A DNA stretch of 64,000 bases, from positions 22,900,937 to 22,964,936 of the forward strand of contig OY855905.1 of the NCBI GenBank assembly GCA_963693305.1. Reading direction: 5' to 3'. The notes under the pieces are model-generated. The model worked only from the letters and a program-made list of their open reading frames with translations. It had not been told where the DNA came from and did not search any database. The stretch comes from Meandrina meandrites (taxonomy: Eukaryota; Cnidaria; Anthozoa; Scleractinia; Meandrinidae). Made by a program: the position numbers and the translations under genes. Below, one piece after another: positions 14,801 through 24,323 of the stretch (its first letter is position 1; every line of letters begins with the position of its first letter).

Positions 14801-15112
14801 CGTTCCGCGTTGACAAACTGCCCTTGGTCTGGGAGGATGGGTGATAATAAATCAATCTGAAAAAAATTCCGAAAATTGCACTTCATAAATAAACGCTGGG
14901 CCCCGATTTAACGCCGGCTTCAAATAAACACCGGGTCCACAACGCCAATTTTGAAATAAACGCCAGGGGTGTTTAATTGAGAAAATATGGTACTCTTTAT
15001 AGTGCTGACTCTGTTTACATTTAAAAAGAATAGTATTTTTAATAGTAACTGAAGCTAATTCTTGATGTTGATTTCCTTCTATTTCAGGCGCTTTAGAAGT
15101 GATCAGGCTTAA
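1903..15112 (+). CDS. AUP1: AUP1, lipid droplet-regulating acyltransferase-like/CUE protein (15 exons)
   Basis: Exons: 1903-1946, 4083-4220, 4871-4955, 5755-5823, 7777-7891, 9129-9201, 9378-9414, 10071-10115, 11150-11223, 11507-11561, 12090-12165, 12631-12786, 13123-13259, 14260-14363, 15088-15112. All have GT/AG borders and phases agree, giving 410 aa, about the length of mammalian AUP1. Order of parts: a short N-terminus; a hydrophobic hairpin (about residues 17-50, LPDGG then a Leu-rich stretch); an acyltransferase-like domain with HX4D (H95-D100) and FPEE..TNG (159-167); a Trp-rich LLWTMFVPYTLYHIR segment; a CUE domain (about 298-338, VLPQVP...ITNILEG); and a basic helical tail like the family's E2-binding G2BR region. 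Family knowledge: AUP1 sits on ER and lipid droplets and recruits the E2 UBE2G2 for ER-associated degradation. The tail's E2 binding is inferred. Introns 1, 4, 7, 8 and 14 carry transposon remnants. Confidence 0.95.
2560..2632 (+). repeat. tRNA-Thr-like sequence, probably a tRNA-derived SINE or pseudogene
   Basis: This 73-nt sequence fits the tRNA plan. It has an acceptor stem with 6 of 7 pairs, a perfect D stem (GCTC/GAGC), a perfect 5-bp T stem and a discriminator T. The A box (TAGCTCAATTGG) and B box (GGTTCAAATCC) match polymerase III promoters. The anticodon position reads AGT (Thr). However, position 33 is C instead of T and the anticodon stem has only about 3 of 5 pairs, so it is probably not a working tRNA. 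It lies in AUP1 intron 1. Confidence 0.55.
3191..3738. mobile_element. MITE with CAGTGGAACCCCG termini
   Basis: Terminal inverted repeats begin CAGTGGAACCCCG at 3191 and end CGGGGTTCCACTG at 3738, flanked on both sides by TA. Subterminal regions repeat TTAATACGGCCAC several times at both ends. The TA flanks and CAG termini suit a Tc1/mariner-pogo (Tigger-like) origin. An AATTGCTT-like duplication farther out also fits a longer target duplication, so the superfamily is uncertain. No transposase is encoded. It sits in AUP1 intron 1. Confidence 0.75.
5365..5383. repeat. Poly-C tract (19 nt)
   Basis: An uninterrupted C run in AUP1 intron 3. It is one of about twelve G or C homopolymers of 14 nt or more in this window. 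Confidence 0.9.
6081..7578. mobile_element. 1.5-kb non-autonomous DNA element with 16-bp perfect TIRs
   Basis: CAAGGCTGCTGCCTAA at 6081-6096 is perfectly inverted at 7563-7578. The subterminal parts also mirror each other (repeated GGGCGCC/GGGCTCC motifs near both ends). CACTC occurs next to both ends and may be the target duplication. No long open frame lies inside. Located in AUP1 intron 4. Confidence 0.75.
8258..8645. repeat. Dispersed repeat beginning with a G15 tract
   Basis: A G run followed by GTACTCCC and several repeats of an ACCCTAT(C/T)TAAGG-type motif across about 390 bp. The G-run/GGTACTC start and 'ACCCTRT' repeats recur around 33.1-34.2 kb, so this is a repeat family, not a gene. 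It lies in AUP1 intron 5. Confidence 0.5.
8901..9080. mobile_element. Hairpin MITE (about 180 bp)
   Basis: Left arm 8901-8945 (TGGTAAAATAGGGTTGATGC) is inverted at about 9035-9080. A second inner inversion pairs GACCTTCATCAGTT with AACTGATGAAGGCC. The element is non-coding and lies in AUP1 intron 5. Confidence 0.65.
9464..9645. repeat. Dispersed palindromic repeat, copy 1 of 2
   Basis: This roughly 180-bp unit runs from a CCCATACC... start to a G15 tract followed by TATAGACATTTTCTGGAAC. It matches 21776-21945 in the same orientation, including TCTGGAAATTCCA and TTTTGGCTTTTGAG. Located in AUP1 intron 7. Confidence 0.7.
10287..10373. repeat. Short hairpin element
   Basis: TAGTCTGAAGTGTCAG (10287-10302) is perfectly inverted at 10358-10373. 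The inner arms (GTCCTCTCTCC / GGAAGAGAGGAC) also pair. Probably a very short MITE, in AUP1 intron 8. Confidence 0.65.
10819..11042. mobile_element. MITE with AAAGTAAGTTGACA termini and internal CGAGTCTTGAG repeats
   Basis: AAAGTAAGTTGACA at 10819-10832 is inverted at 11029-11042. The interior consists of alternating direct and inverted copies of a GAGTCTTGAG/CTCAAGACTC motif. It is non-coding, in AUP1 intron 8. Confidence 0.7.
11687..11855. repeat. (GATT)n microsatellite
   Basis: Imperfect GATT/TTGA repeats. The run from about 11787 to 11853 is near-perfect (roughly 16 units). In AUP1 intron 10. Confidence 0.9.
14406..14990. mobile_element. MITE with CCGTATTTTCTCAATTTA termini
   Basis: The left end (CCGTATTTTCTCAATTTA) is inverted at 14973-14990 with two or three mismatches. 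Repeated ACGCCGG and AAACACCGGG motifs lie inside both ends. Short open frames inside are on both strands and look incidental. In AUP1 intron 14. Confidence 0.75.
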
Positions 15113-15515
15113 GACTCCAGTTACCTGTCGAGGTTCACCTGGGAGCCATACTGGGACTGCCGTACTATACCCACCCCCTTACTTCTGTTGTGTTGATTAG
15201 TTATTTAATCATTTGCGTTTACAAGAAACCCTTGGTTCTCTTAACATCTTGGTTCATTCACCAGAAACCTGAGCATCAGTCTACATTTGGTGACATCACG
15301 ACTGATGTCGTTTCAAATGATTTTATAGCTTTTTTGGAGGGAGGTTTTGTATGAATGATGTTATGTCCTCACAGTGCTCTTGAGGACATGAATGTGCATT
15401 CAAAACTGTCCTCAGAGACAAGCAACACCCCAGGAGGAAACATTCTGTCCAATGGCCGTTATTGAAACTGGTTATTCAAAATAACCACATTTTAACAATT
15501 AGACAGTGAGTTCAA

Positions 15516-15568
15516 GGTTTCTATTGACTGATAGTTGGCCCTTCACCAACTATCAGTCAATAGAAACC
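15516..15568. repeat. Perfect 23-bp inverted repeat with 7-nt loop
   Basis: Arm 15516-15538 (starting GGTTTCTATTGACTG) is perfectly complementary to 15546-15568, with loop CCCTTCA. It lies about 400 bp past the AUP1 stop, so it could be in the 3' UTR. A small MITE or an RNA hairpin would both fit. Confidence 0.85.
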
Positions 15569-16131
15569 AAGAGCGAGCCATCAAATTGTTTTAGCATAAC
15601 CCTGTGGCTAATCTTTTAAACACAGGACATTGCTAGAATTGATTTATTCAAGGTTTTAATAATGATAAAATTCAGCAAAAAACTAAGTGTGCGCTCCAGG
15701 ACAATAGATGCCACCTGTGTAGCCAATCGATTGCGCGTTTTGCCAATAGTCAGCCTCTGAGTTATGCTAAGATAGTGAGATAGAGAGTCATTGCTAAGGG
15801 GATGCTAATTTGTGGTTAGCAGTTTAATTTAGTGCATAACGGCAGGAAGTATAGGACTGAACAACTCACATCATGAAATTGAAGGTGGTAGTAACTGGTC
15901 CCTAACTGCATGTTAAAATGAGAAATTGCTAAAAAGAAAAAAAAAACAGAAAGAGAGATGAAGATTTTTTAGCAGATCATTGATGGTGTAACTACCTTGG
16001 TCATTTCTAGAGTGAGATTACCATTTACATGTAAAACAGAAAACTACTGAGAAGAAAATTTCCTGCAGATGCGCAAATACTGAAAAATAGTCCTTATGAC
16101 ATCATATCCTTTTATTTACAACCCAAATTTT

Positions 16132-16563
16132 AACAAATCCATACAAGGCAATTTATATCACTCTAGAATACTCTCTCTTTCTTAAACTATTGGCAACCCT
16201 TTCATAGGAAAATGTGTGAGCTGTTCAAGTTTTAGCGGTTTTCCTGTTCAGTCATGTGACTTCCCAGGGGGGTAGTTGGGATTTCAAGTGATGGGGATGA
16301 TCAAATGGGGGCAAAAATCAAGACCCAAAAACATCCCTAGGGCTTTCAACAAATCCATACAAGGCAATTTATATCACTCTAGAATACTCTCTCTTTCTTA
16401 AACTATTGGCAACCCTTTCATAGGAAAATATGTGAGCTGTTCAAGTTTTAGCGGTTTTCCTGTTCGGTCATGTGACTTCCCAGGGGGGTAGTTGGGATTT
16501 CAAGTGATGGGGATGATCAAATGGGGGCAAAAATCAAGACCCAAAAACATCCCTAGGGCTTTC
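16132..16563. repeat. 216-bp tandem duplication, two near-identical copies
   Basis: Copy 1 (16132-16347) and copy 2 (16348-16563) differ at only a few positions (for example AATGTGTG/AATATGTG and TTCAGTC/TTCGGTC). The near identity implies a recent duplication or an assembly artefact. Confidence 0.9.
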
Positions 16564-16995
16564 AACAAAACCCAAAAAATCCTTGGACTGAAAATTAGCC
16601 CCCCAAAAAAATCCCATGCTGAATTTCTGATCCTTAAAATTTTAAACATTTAAAACATGAGAAATTGAATGTTTGAGTTTGTTTATTCATCATACCTATG
16701 AATTTGTCTGTTCCTCGTCTGGTGGTCGTTTTAACAACAATAGTGACACCAAGAACATTTCCTTTGTTTGTGCTTCGCAGAACTACGCAACCAAGGCACT
16801 ACCATGAATGTTTTAGAATGTTTATAATACCCCCAAAAAATCCCTACTCAAATCAAGCCACCCCAAAAAATACTTGCCAAATTTTCTACCCGAAAAAAAG
16901 AAAAGAAAACAGAATCAAAAATTTCAAACCCCAAAAAATCCTTCAATCATTGTGGATACTTGAAATCCCGAGTACAGCCCGTCCCCTTCCCTGGA
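16564..16995. repeat. CCCCAAAAAATCC-rich dispersed repeat
   Basis: Repeated CCCCAAAAAA motifs. The right edge (ACTTGAAATCCCGAGTAC, about 16959-16976) is a weak inversion of AGTTGGGATTTCAAGT in the preceding tandem units, which suggests one element of about 730 bp that includes the duplication. Confidence 0.45.
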
Positions 16996-17478
16996 TGTGA
17001 CCTACCAACAATGGTCATGTAAAGAGACCTTCAGTAGAACAGAAAGGGTAAAATAGCTTGTCCGTGGAAGTAAGTGAGCCCAAGGAATGCTTAGAAATCT
17101 TCCATAACAAACATCAACCTAAGCATCCTTAATGGGGAAAACAAAATGTGCAGGTGATAATAAAAATATATCACAGCGTCTGTTATGTTAAGAATTTCTG
17201 CTATTGATATTATTAATCATTTCTAGCTGAACATAGTTCTGTTGTTGTTGGAAATTGGCAGCTAGCAAGTTGCTCTGAGAATAAATATAATTGTGAAACC
17301 AAGAAAGCAAGATGTGATCTAAAATATGGATTTGCCAGCAGAGAAAAGTATTTCATTGTCATTTTGTCACGTTGAATAATAAAAACCTCCAGAGTTGCAT
17401 TTGTCAGAAAAGAGGTCTTCACTTTAATTTTCCAATGTTGTGCTCCATTTATTTATTATCCTATTTATTTTGTATTGA

Positions 17479-20400
17479 TTATTTATTTTTAAAGGCAGTG
17501 CTCTTGAACAGTTCTTCCACAAATAATCTGAATGCTTCTTTGTCCTCCACATTTGGGAAACAGTGAAGACAAAAGTGTGATTCTGAATTACCAGAATGGG
17601 AATTTTTACCCATAAAATTTATGAAATGGCCCTGTGTATCATGTTCATCAACATTAAATGTTGAACTTTCAGTAGAACTGTCCCTTGTAGAAACTGTGTT
17701 ATCAGCAATGCAACATTCATCTAAAGCAACTGTTCTCAATCTCTTGTTTCCACATTCAGAGTTGCTTTTTATGTTGTGAAGGCCCTCCAAAAACGTCTTC
17801 TTATCCTTGTTTAACTGGCTTGCTAAAGACTGCAGTTCTTTCTTTCCCTTTCCACCACCTGCAACATTGAGAAAAGCCAGAGTTATAACATGTACAAGGC
17901 CTTAAGAAACTCTTATCCCATTCATGATTATCACATTTTATAATTTTTAAGGTTCATAATTAGCAAGGCCACTTTTGCTTAATTTGTTGGAAATACCAAA
18001 ACGTATACAAAGATGGTGTTTGCAGACCCTGTAATGTACATTATTATTCAACAAGTTCATGCAATGCCCATATATGGTCTGGGCATCCTTGTTATCCGTC
18101 ATCCGAACCTAACAGATATCCTGCGGTATACGTAAGTTGCTACAATTCGTACGAAGTATCACAAAGCGCTGCATAACCAAAGTACATATTTTTAGCTGTA
18201 AAATATTTCGTTGACAATTTGTTGAATAATAAAATAATTATCCTGGTCAATCTTGCGGAATATCGTCTGATTTTAGCCAACTCGGCCTACGGCCTCATTG
18301 GCTAAGTATCAGGCGATATTCCGCGCAATTTCGCATGATAATTGTTAAGTAGCACCACAGGCCCGCAATGCGTGCAAATGGCTACAGCAGCAACTTAGTC
18401 TTTTGTGTACATTGTATGCCTATGATACAGTAATTTGGAAACTACAGTCGAACCTCGATTATCTGGATTATCTGGACTTGCTTCTCTGGTCCCATTTTTT
18501 TCATGAATATTAACATTGAAACAGAACATCAAAGTCTTGCCCGCATTTTTAGCGCTCTTCAAGGATGAACATCGTTTCCACCAACTTTGACATATGATTG
18601 ATTTGTAGTTGTGTATTTCTTCATTTAACACAGTTTTTCCAAAGTTTTTTGCATGATGACAAGAACGTGTGTTTGTGGAATGCTTGTAGCTTAGTTACCA
18701 GGCATTAGATCGTCTGGCTCATAAATATTCACATTTTCAATTAATTCAGACTCTCGATTATCCGGACTATTTAGTCTGGTCCCCACAAGTCCAGATAATC
18801 GAGGTTTGACTGTACTTGATGTGAGTTCACACTCTCTCTCCCCTATGTGCCAGTTCTTAAGTGTCTTGTCAACACTTAATAGGCAATGCACATTGGTACT
18901 CTATAAGCAATGACAGCCCATGGAAAGCGTTGGCTACTTTGCTATACTTTAGTCAAAGAAACAGTTGGTTACTTTACTCCAACCAGCAGCATACTGTCCA
19001 CATACATATTCCATGTTGTCTTTGATAAGAATCAGATGTACAAGGGGAAAAATTTGGATAATACCTTACTGAGGCCCTGCCAGGGTAAATTCCGACAAGC
19101 GACATGGGCCAAAAAGTAGCGACAGTGCTCAAACGAAATAGCGACAAACGACTGACGAAGCCAAATGTATGTCGCTAAATTTCTGACAGCGTTGTGTAGC
19201 CTTGACAAAACGCCGACACGAGACATTTTAAAATTCCAACCAGCGACCTGGGACACCTCCCTGGCAGGGCCTCCTTACTGTGTTATTGTCTTCCTGCCCC
19301 TTTCATACACCTTGGTAATAGACCAGTCCTGTGTAATGTTATTTTAAGTTGGGAAAATGGAAAGTAGTACATTTTACAACTGGTCATTGTTATCAGTGCC
19401 TACTAACCTTTTTTCTCTGTGATGACCTTAGCTATGTACTTCCTAAGCACTTGATCAGCCTGGTACATAATACTTGTTATGCAAGCTGCTCTGGACTTCT
19501 CCTGTCATAACGAACAAGAAAAAATATAGTGCTACTCAAGTCAACTTTAAGGTCACGCTGGACCCTTGCTATAATTATGTATGCATTTATTTTAAGAGTA
19601 TGCACGAACTGCGACAACTGAAGCCGACAACAATCGAAATATTCATGAGAATATATTTCTTAAAGTTCTTTGTATAAGTAATTACGTGTTATTGTTCTCC
19701 GCTTTGTGTCCTGTGCGCTGGAACGTAGGAAATTATCATAATTCAGCATAATTAGATTCGAAGCTTTGAATAAAGCGCACGTTGTTGTAAACACTGGTCA
19801 TTCGGTAGGTCTTCGGAAGCGGCAAAACCTGCAATTTTGTGTCCAAGTTTTCTCCACCGATACAGAATTTCATGACTTGATTTGCAGGGAACATAAACTT
19901 GGTGTACTCTTTTGTGTTCTGGTCAAAACGGATTTTTAAAATCCCTTTTCAAAAAGAAGATAGCACGTTTCAAAGTTTAGATTTCACATTTTTACCCTCT
20001 TAGGAGCCAATAACTCCTAGTAATTATTGAATTTGAGAATTTCGTTCTGACCAGAACACAAAAGAGGTTGTGATTTACCACTAGGTTATATAGTCGTTTA
20101 ATTTGGTGCGCTATTCTAGCTGGAAACTTGGACACATCGCATTATCTGCAGATTAACACTTAAGAGCTTGTAACATCAAAGTAAACGGTCATCTCTCAGT
20201 AAAACGACAATCATGATAAAATTCCATCAACCCCTATTATCCTTGATAAGTTTTGAAGGAATCGGTGTTCAAAATTCGAAGAATTAAACATTTACAACAT
20301 GACACCCCGTCAAAATAAATTGCTAATGAATTTATTAATGAGCAAGGGTCCAGCGCGGCCTTAAAATGGATGCTTTGTTCTTCTTGATGATAATCATCAG

Positions 20401-23400
20401 AGTAAGGAGATTGCACAAACTGTTTTGGGAATTTGCAATTTTCCCCAGCACTTACTACTGTGCACACATTCTATATTTCTAAAAACACATGTGGTACGAT
20501 CAAAGAGAATTTAAAATAATTGAATGTGTAAAAAGCTATATTAAGCTATTTTGGGAGAAGTTGATGATCTAACACACTGTTCATTAGCTGTATCATCAAC
20601 TGTCAAACAAGGGGAAAGTACGTACAAGTTAAATAACATTTGGCTGTCAAATGAGTAAAAACTTTAATTTAAACATTTATTTGGATGAGAGTGTACAAGT
20701 GTCGAGAGATCTCATAGATTATTGTCAACTTCTTAATTCTAAAAAGTTTACAGTCGTAATTCAACCTGAATAATTCTAACCTTCTCTTCAACATCTTCAA
20801 CTTCTTGTTGTACTGGGTGCTTCAGAGCTTCTGTAGCAAGATGCATCACACTTTCCCTAATATAAAGAAAACATACATTGTAGTACTGTAAGTTGTGAGA
20901 CGTGGTGTGATAACATTTGAATCCAGCAAACTAAGCACAGAGTTGTGTACAAAAGATGTTGTAAACACTGGAATACCAGAATTAATGTATGTTGTTATGT
21001 CTATCCGCTCCTCTTTGTAGCAACCATTAACAAAATAATATGATAATAACTAATATATATTTCTTAATCAAGATATAAAAGGAAACCCAGTCAAGCATTC
21101 ATCCTTTCCAATGGGTGTCTGAAGAGTCGACCAAAGTAGCTTACTGGCAGCTTCTTAATAATTTGCATCAACAACAAAATCATGGTGTAATCCTTCCACT
21201 GCTCTGCCCAATAACACTGATCTTTTACAGCACCACACCCAGCACCAGAAAATCACATTTCATATGATCAGGTCTCCTCGAATAGCTAAAACATACATTA
21301 TTTCTGTAACCAGTTCTTCCTCAGCTTTTATAACAAGGTTATACTGCTCCCAAGGAAACTTCTCGGGCTCTGGAGGTTCCATTTTATGGATCATATTCAT
21401 CATGGTGTTTGAGGCCACTGGATGGCTTCGTAAACTGTTCCTCTTCTCAGCAATTTCAAATGGACACTTCAAGAACACTTCTGCAAACCCAGCGGTGTCT
21501 TCCTTAAACAATAACAGTCACAGATTAAATATAATCCTTAGTTTAAAAATGGTAGTTCATCTTGTGGTTGCCAAAGACATCAGTTTTCAAAATTCCCTGA
21601 CTTGATTTTTCTTTGAAAAAAAAAAATTTCCCTGACCAAATAAATACAAAATGTCAGATATACTGGTAGTCATTGCTACTTAAGTCCCCACCTCCCCCCC
21701 CCCCCCCCCCCCTTAGAATAAATTTCCCTGATTTCTCCTGACCTTTTGTTATATTGTGCTGTTACAGAAAATATCCATACCCCTACCATGGAAGGTTTTT
21801 TGGTTTGAATCCCCCATTCCTCTGGAAATTCCAGTTAAGCCCCATACTTTTCTTTAAAAATTTTGGCTTTTGAGACCTCCCACCTCCTTGGAATTTCCAT
21901 TGACCTTCCATGGGGGGGGGGGGGGTATGGATATTTTCTGGAACTACACATTCCCCGACCGTTTCCTGACCTGTAGCAACCCAGCATAATTCTGTGTGAG
22001 GGTAGTCCTGAAAAGGACTGTATTTGCTAAGATACCAACCAACAGTCCTTTCCCAGGACTAATATACTAATTCTCGTGAATTCCAATGCACAGTAACAAA
22101 TTTATCATAAAAAACAATAATCTACTTACATTTTCTTGCCAGTTGGACATACTCGTACCGCATACTGTGGTAAAACATGTTGTCATCCACTAATAAGATA
22201 TGAGCACTATCATTCCACCTGTTGCAAAACATAAAAGAAATAATTCACTTGTTTCTTTTTCATAAACTGACCTTGACAGGGCAACTACCCCCAAGGGTCT
22301 GACATCATTACAACACAGATCACATCATAAAGCAGTGCTTACGCAATGGGTTAGTACCCGATGAGTTAGTAAAAGTTACCTACCTACCTCCCACAAAGAC
22401 ACCTTTCATAAGAAACCACTTTTAATGCTATTTTGTATGGAATTTCATCATTCAACTTCTGAAAATGAGGAAGAGCCTTATCCTGTATAAGTTTGGATTT
22501 CTTCACATCATGCTAGGGGTTTATTTTTTTGGTGGCGGGGGGGGGGGGGGGGGGGGTGAAGGAGGAGGGAGGAAAGGAGCAGTAATAATGAGGATTTTCA
22601 TGGAAAGTTGAATGCTACTTGAATGGGGAAAGTCGATGACCTGATCAGCATCAATAGCAACTGCAAACAAGTTAGGTCAGGGTTCGTACAAAAAATCGTA
22701 ACCATTTTTCCAGGACTTTTCAAGGACTATTCAGGGACCAAATTGAATTTTCAAGGACCCCCTACCAGGGAGGTAATTTAACAGATGGTATATAAATGCT
22801 GTAAATGTGTTTGCTCCATCTCCTTCTCTACATTCTTGATGGTATTTAAATGCTAGAAATGTGTTTGCTCCATCTCCTTCTCTACATTCTTGTCTTTTCT
22901 CGTTATTGGCTGCTTTTACACCCGTGTTTTATAGTTTGAAGGTGCTTTACACAGGAAAAGAATACCATAGTCTATGTAAAGCAATTTGGTTTCGACGCCA
23001 CTATTTTTAAAGTTGAAGAAAATTCAAGGACTTTTCAAGGACTTGCACAGAAATTCAAGGACTTTTCAAGGAATTTTTGTCTTCTTTTATGTACAACCTC
23101 GTCAAGCAATTAAATTCCTTTTTTGTAACTACTCAGCTCGTTTAGTTTATTTCTATTCTGAGTAGTTTTTTTGCCTATTTTAGTTAATTTTCTATTCTGC
23201 TGTAATTTTTTTCTCAATTTAATTTGGCAAAATAAAATGGTTGTTGTTGTTGTTGTTGGAAAAATGGAATTCAAGGACTTTTCAAGGACTCCCCCTAAAA
23301 TTCAAGGACTTTTCAAGACTGTGCGAACCCTGTAGGTCAATGATATACATGTATTTCATGTATCCTGGGGGTGGTAGACTGTTCCAGGCTCTCAGTTGTT

Positions 23401-24212
23401 GGAGGCGAGCGAAAAACGTGGGTGAGCAAGAAAAAAACAAGGGGGAGCCAGACTAAGGCAAGCTCACCTTAGTCTCCCCCTCGTTTTTTCCTCACTCGCC
23501 CCCCTTTTTTCACTCGCCTCCAACTACTGAGGGCCTGGAACAGGCTATGTGGTTGAGGGAGGGGTAAAATTGGAAATCTTCAAAAGCTTCTATTGGTATT
23601 CATGGTGCTCTCTTTTAGGGGGGAAATTATAATGCAATTAGAATACTTAAAAAATTCTTGTCCCATACTAAAACTTTGAAAATTTAGTAATCACTTTTTT
23701 TACCTCCAGTCATTTGAGGTAATACAAGAGCACCCTCTTTCCTCCCTGGATATGCTTGTCTGAAAAAGGTTCCAAAACTCCTGAAAAGTGGGCAACCCCT
23801 CCATCTTCATTTCATCCTCATCTGATCTTGATCTCTCCGTTTCATCTTTGTATAAATTGTTTTCTATCATATTCATAAGTTTTTCCACCGCATCGAGTGT
23901 ACGCTTCCTAAATTGTTTCCATAAAGAATATTCGGAAGGGTTAATAGAACCATCCAAAGGCGATCCCTCACCGTTTTCAACGCTGTTCTTATCGGGAGCG
24001 CCTTCCAAATCGCTCTGAAGTTTATTTGCAACGTTACCATAAACATCCAAATCAGAAGGAATCAAATCATCATAACACACATGTATCGCGTGCATAGAAT
24101 CGCCCTTGATCTTCTGTACATATCTTTGTACCTTTGCGGCAAACGTAGACTTTCCAGAAGCGGGTATTCCGCAAATTAAAAGTACTGCACAACGACAACT
24201 TTCGTCCGCCAT
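17479..24212 (-). CDS. PSTK: PSTK, L-seryl-tRNA(Sec) kinase (6 exons)
   Basis: Exons in coding order: 24212-23704, 22218-22130, 21498-21288, 20856-20781, 19501-19408, 17858-17479. Phases agree throughout, giving 452 aa. PSTK phosphorylates seryl-tRNA[Ser]Sec before SEPSECS converts it to selenocysteinyl-tRNA. Visible motifs: P-loop GIPASGKST (15-23); CYDD (46-49, Walker-B-like); LLVDDNMFYHSMRYEYVQLAR (exon 2, D181-D182); and FAEVFLKCP...KMEPPEPEKFPWE in exon 3, all in the family order. The tail (exons 4-6) has the QADQVLRKYIAKVI and ELQSLASQLN helices. The protein is longer than mammalian PSTK (about 350 aa), owing to an acidic insert in exon 1 and a polar Cys/His-containing C-terminus. The only in-frame ATG near the 5' end is 24212, in good context. 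Exon 3 uses the acceptor before ACACC, which restores the conserved Tyr. It shares a 111-bp promoter with ATP6V0E. Confidence 0.95.
18236..18343. mobile_element. Palindromic MITE in PSTK intron 5
   Basis: The arm starting AATTATCCTGGTCAA and running through GCGGAATATCGTCTGAT is inverted from 18343 back to TTGGCTAAG. The arms are about 45 nt with few mismatches and the centre is GC-rich (ACTCGGCCTACGGCC). Confidence 0.75.
18445..18812. mobile_element. Tigger/pogo-like MITE
   Basis: CAGTCGAACCTCGATTATC at 18445 is inverted at about 18794-18812 (GATAATCGAGGTTTGACTG). TA dinucleotides flank it on both sides. CAG termini, the 'ACCTCGATTATCCGGA' terminal sequence and TA duplications are typical of Tigger/pogo elements. 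It is 368 bp with no transposase, in PSTK intron 5. Confidence 0.8.
19072..19272. mobile_element. hAT-like MITE with 8-bp target duplication
   Basis: Termini AGGCCCTGCCAGGG / CCCTGGCAGGGCCT are perfectly inverted over 14 bp. The 8-mer CCTTACTG stands directly outside both ends (19064-19071 and 19273-19280). The 8-bp duplication and 201-bp length indicate a hAT-type MITE, in PSTK intron 5. Confidence 0.85.
19545..20370. mobile_element. Dispersed element with inverted AAGGTCACGCTGGACCC ends (copy 1)
   Basis: AAGGTCACGCTGGACCCTTGC near 19550 is inverted at about 20342-20365. Inner inversions include TTTGTGTTCTGGTC / GACCAGAACACAAA. The right part (about 20030-20370) matches 31135-31465 in the same orientation, so this is a repeat family. 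In PSTK intron 4. Confidence 0.65.
21694..21712. repeat. Poly-C tract (19 nt)
   Basis: C homopolymer in PSTK intron 2. Confidence 0.9.
21776..21945. repeat. Dispersed palindromic repeat, copy 2 of 2
   Basis: Same family and orientation as 9464-9645, again ending in a G14 tract plus TATGGATATTTTCTGGAAC. The ends CCATACCCC... and ...GGGGTATGG are inverted. In PSTK intron 2. Confidence 0.7.
22537..22556. repeat. Poly-G tract (20 nt)
   Basis: G homopolymer in PSTK intron 1, followed by a purine-rich GGAGGAGGGAGG stretch. Confidence 0.9.
22678..23332. mobile_element. Non-autonomous element with CAGGGTTCG termini and TCAAGGACTT repeats
   Basis: CAGGGTTCG at 22678 is inverted at about 23324-23332. 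TAGGT abuts both ends, a possible target duplication. Multiple TTCAAGGACTTTTCAAGGA copies lie inside both ends. A 58-bp direct duplication (about 22785-22890) is also present. In PSTK intron 1. Confidence 0.65.
23375..23547. mobile_element. Hairpin MITE with TAGACTGTTCCAGGC termini
   Basis: Arms from 23375 (TAGACTGTTCCAGGCTCTCA) and from 23547 inward pair over about 75 nt, through GTTGGAGGCGAG / CTCGCCTCCAAC to CCTTAGTCTCCCCCT in the centre. In PSTK intron 1. Confidence 0.8.
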
Positions 24213-24323
24213 ATTGAAATGGCAAATACGAGAGGAGCTGGGGCGGGTCACCCCATCATCCTTTGCAGGTAGACAAGTTCGATCTCACGTGACTTGTGTG
24301 ATGTTCCGTCAAAATAATTCAAG
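24213..24323. promoter_or_regulatory. Bidirectional PSTK/ATP6V0E promoter with CLEAR-like E-box
   Basis: Only 111 bp separate the two divergent start codons, so the promoters and both 5' UTRs must share this stretch or overlap the coding exons. CTCACGTGACT spans about 24284-24294, with palindromic CACGTG at 24286-24291. It matches the CLEAR consensus GTCACGTGAC at 9 of 10 positions. CLEAR sites are bound by TFEB/MITF-type bHLH-Zip factors in front of V-ATPase and lysosomal genes. No TATA box is evident. Function is inferred from motif and position. Confidence 0.65.

Larger units (their letters stand above)
15113..17478. other. Convergent intergenic region, AUP1 to PSTK
   Basis: Contains the AUP1 3' UTR and downstream repeats: a perfect hairpin (15516-15568), a 216-bp tandem duplication (16132-16563) and a CCCCAAAAAA-rich repeat (about 16255-16995). 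Near 17460-17500 the minus strand has several AATAAA motifs just past the PSTK stop, likely its polyadenylation signals. No gene was seen. Confidence 0.6.

Noticed and set aside
14620..14886. Overlapping frames of 73 and 88 codons on both strands
   Set aside because: Inside a MITE; mirror each other and have no family match.
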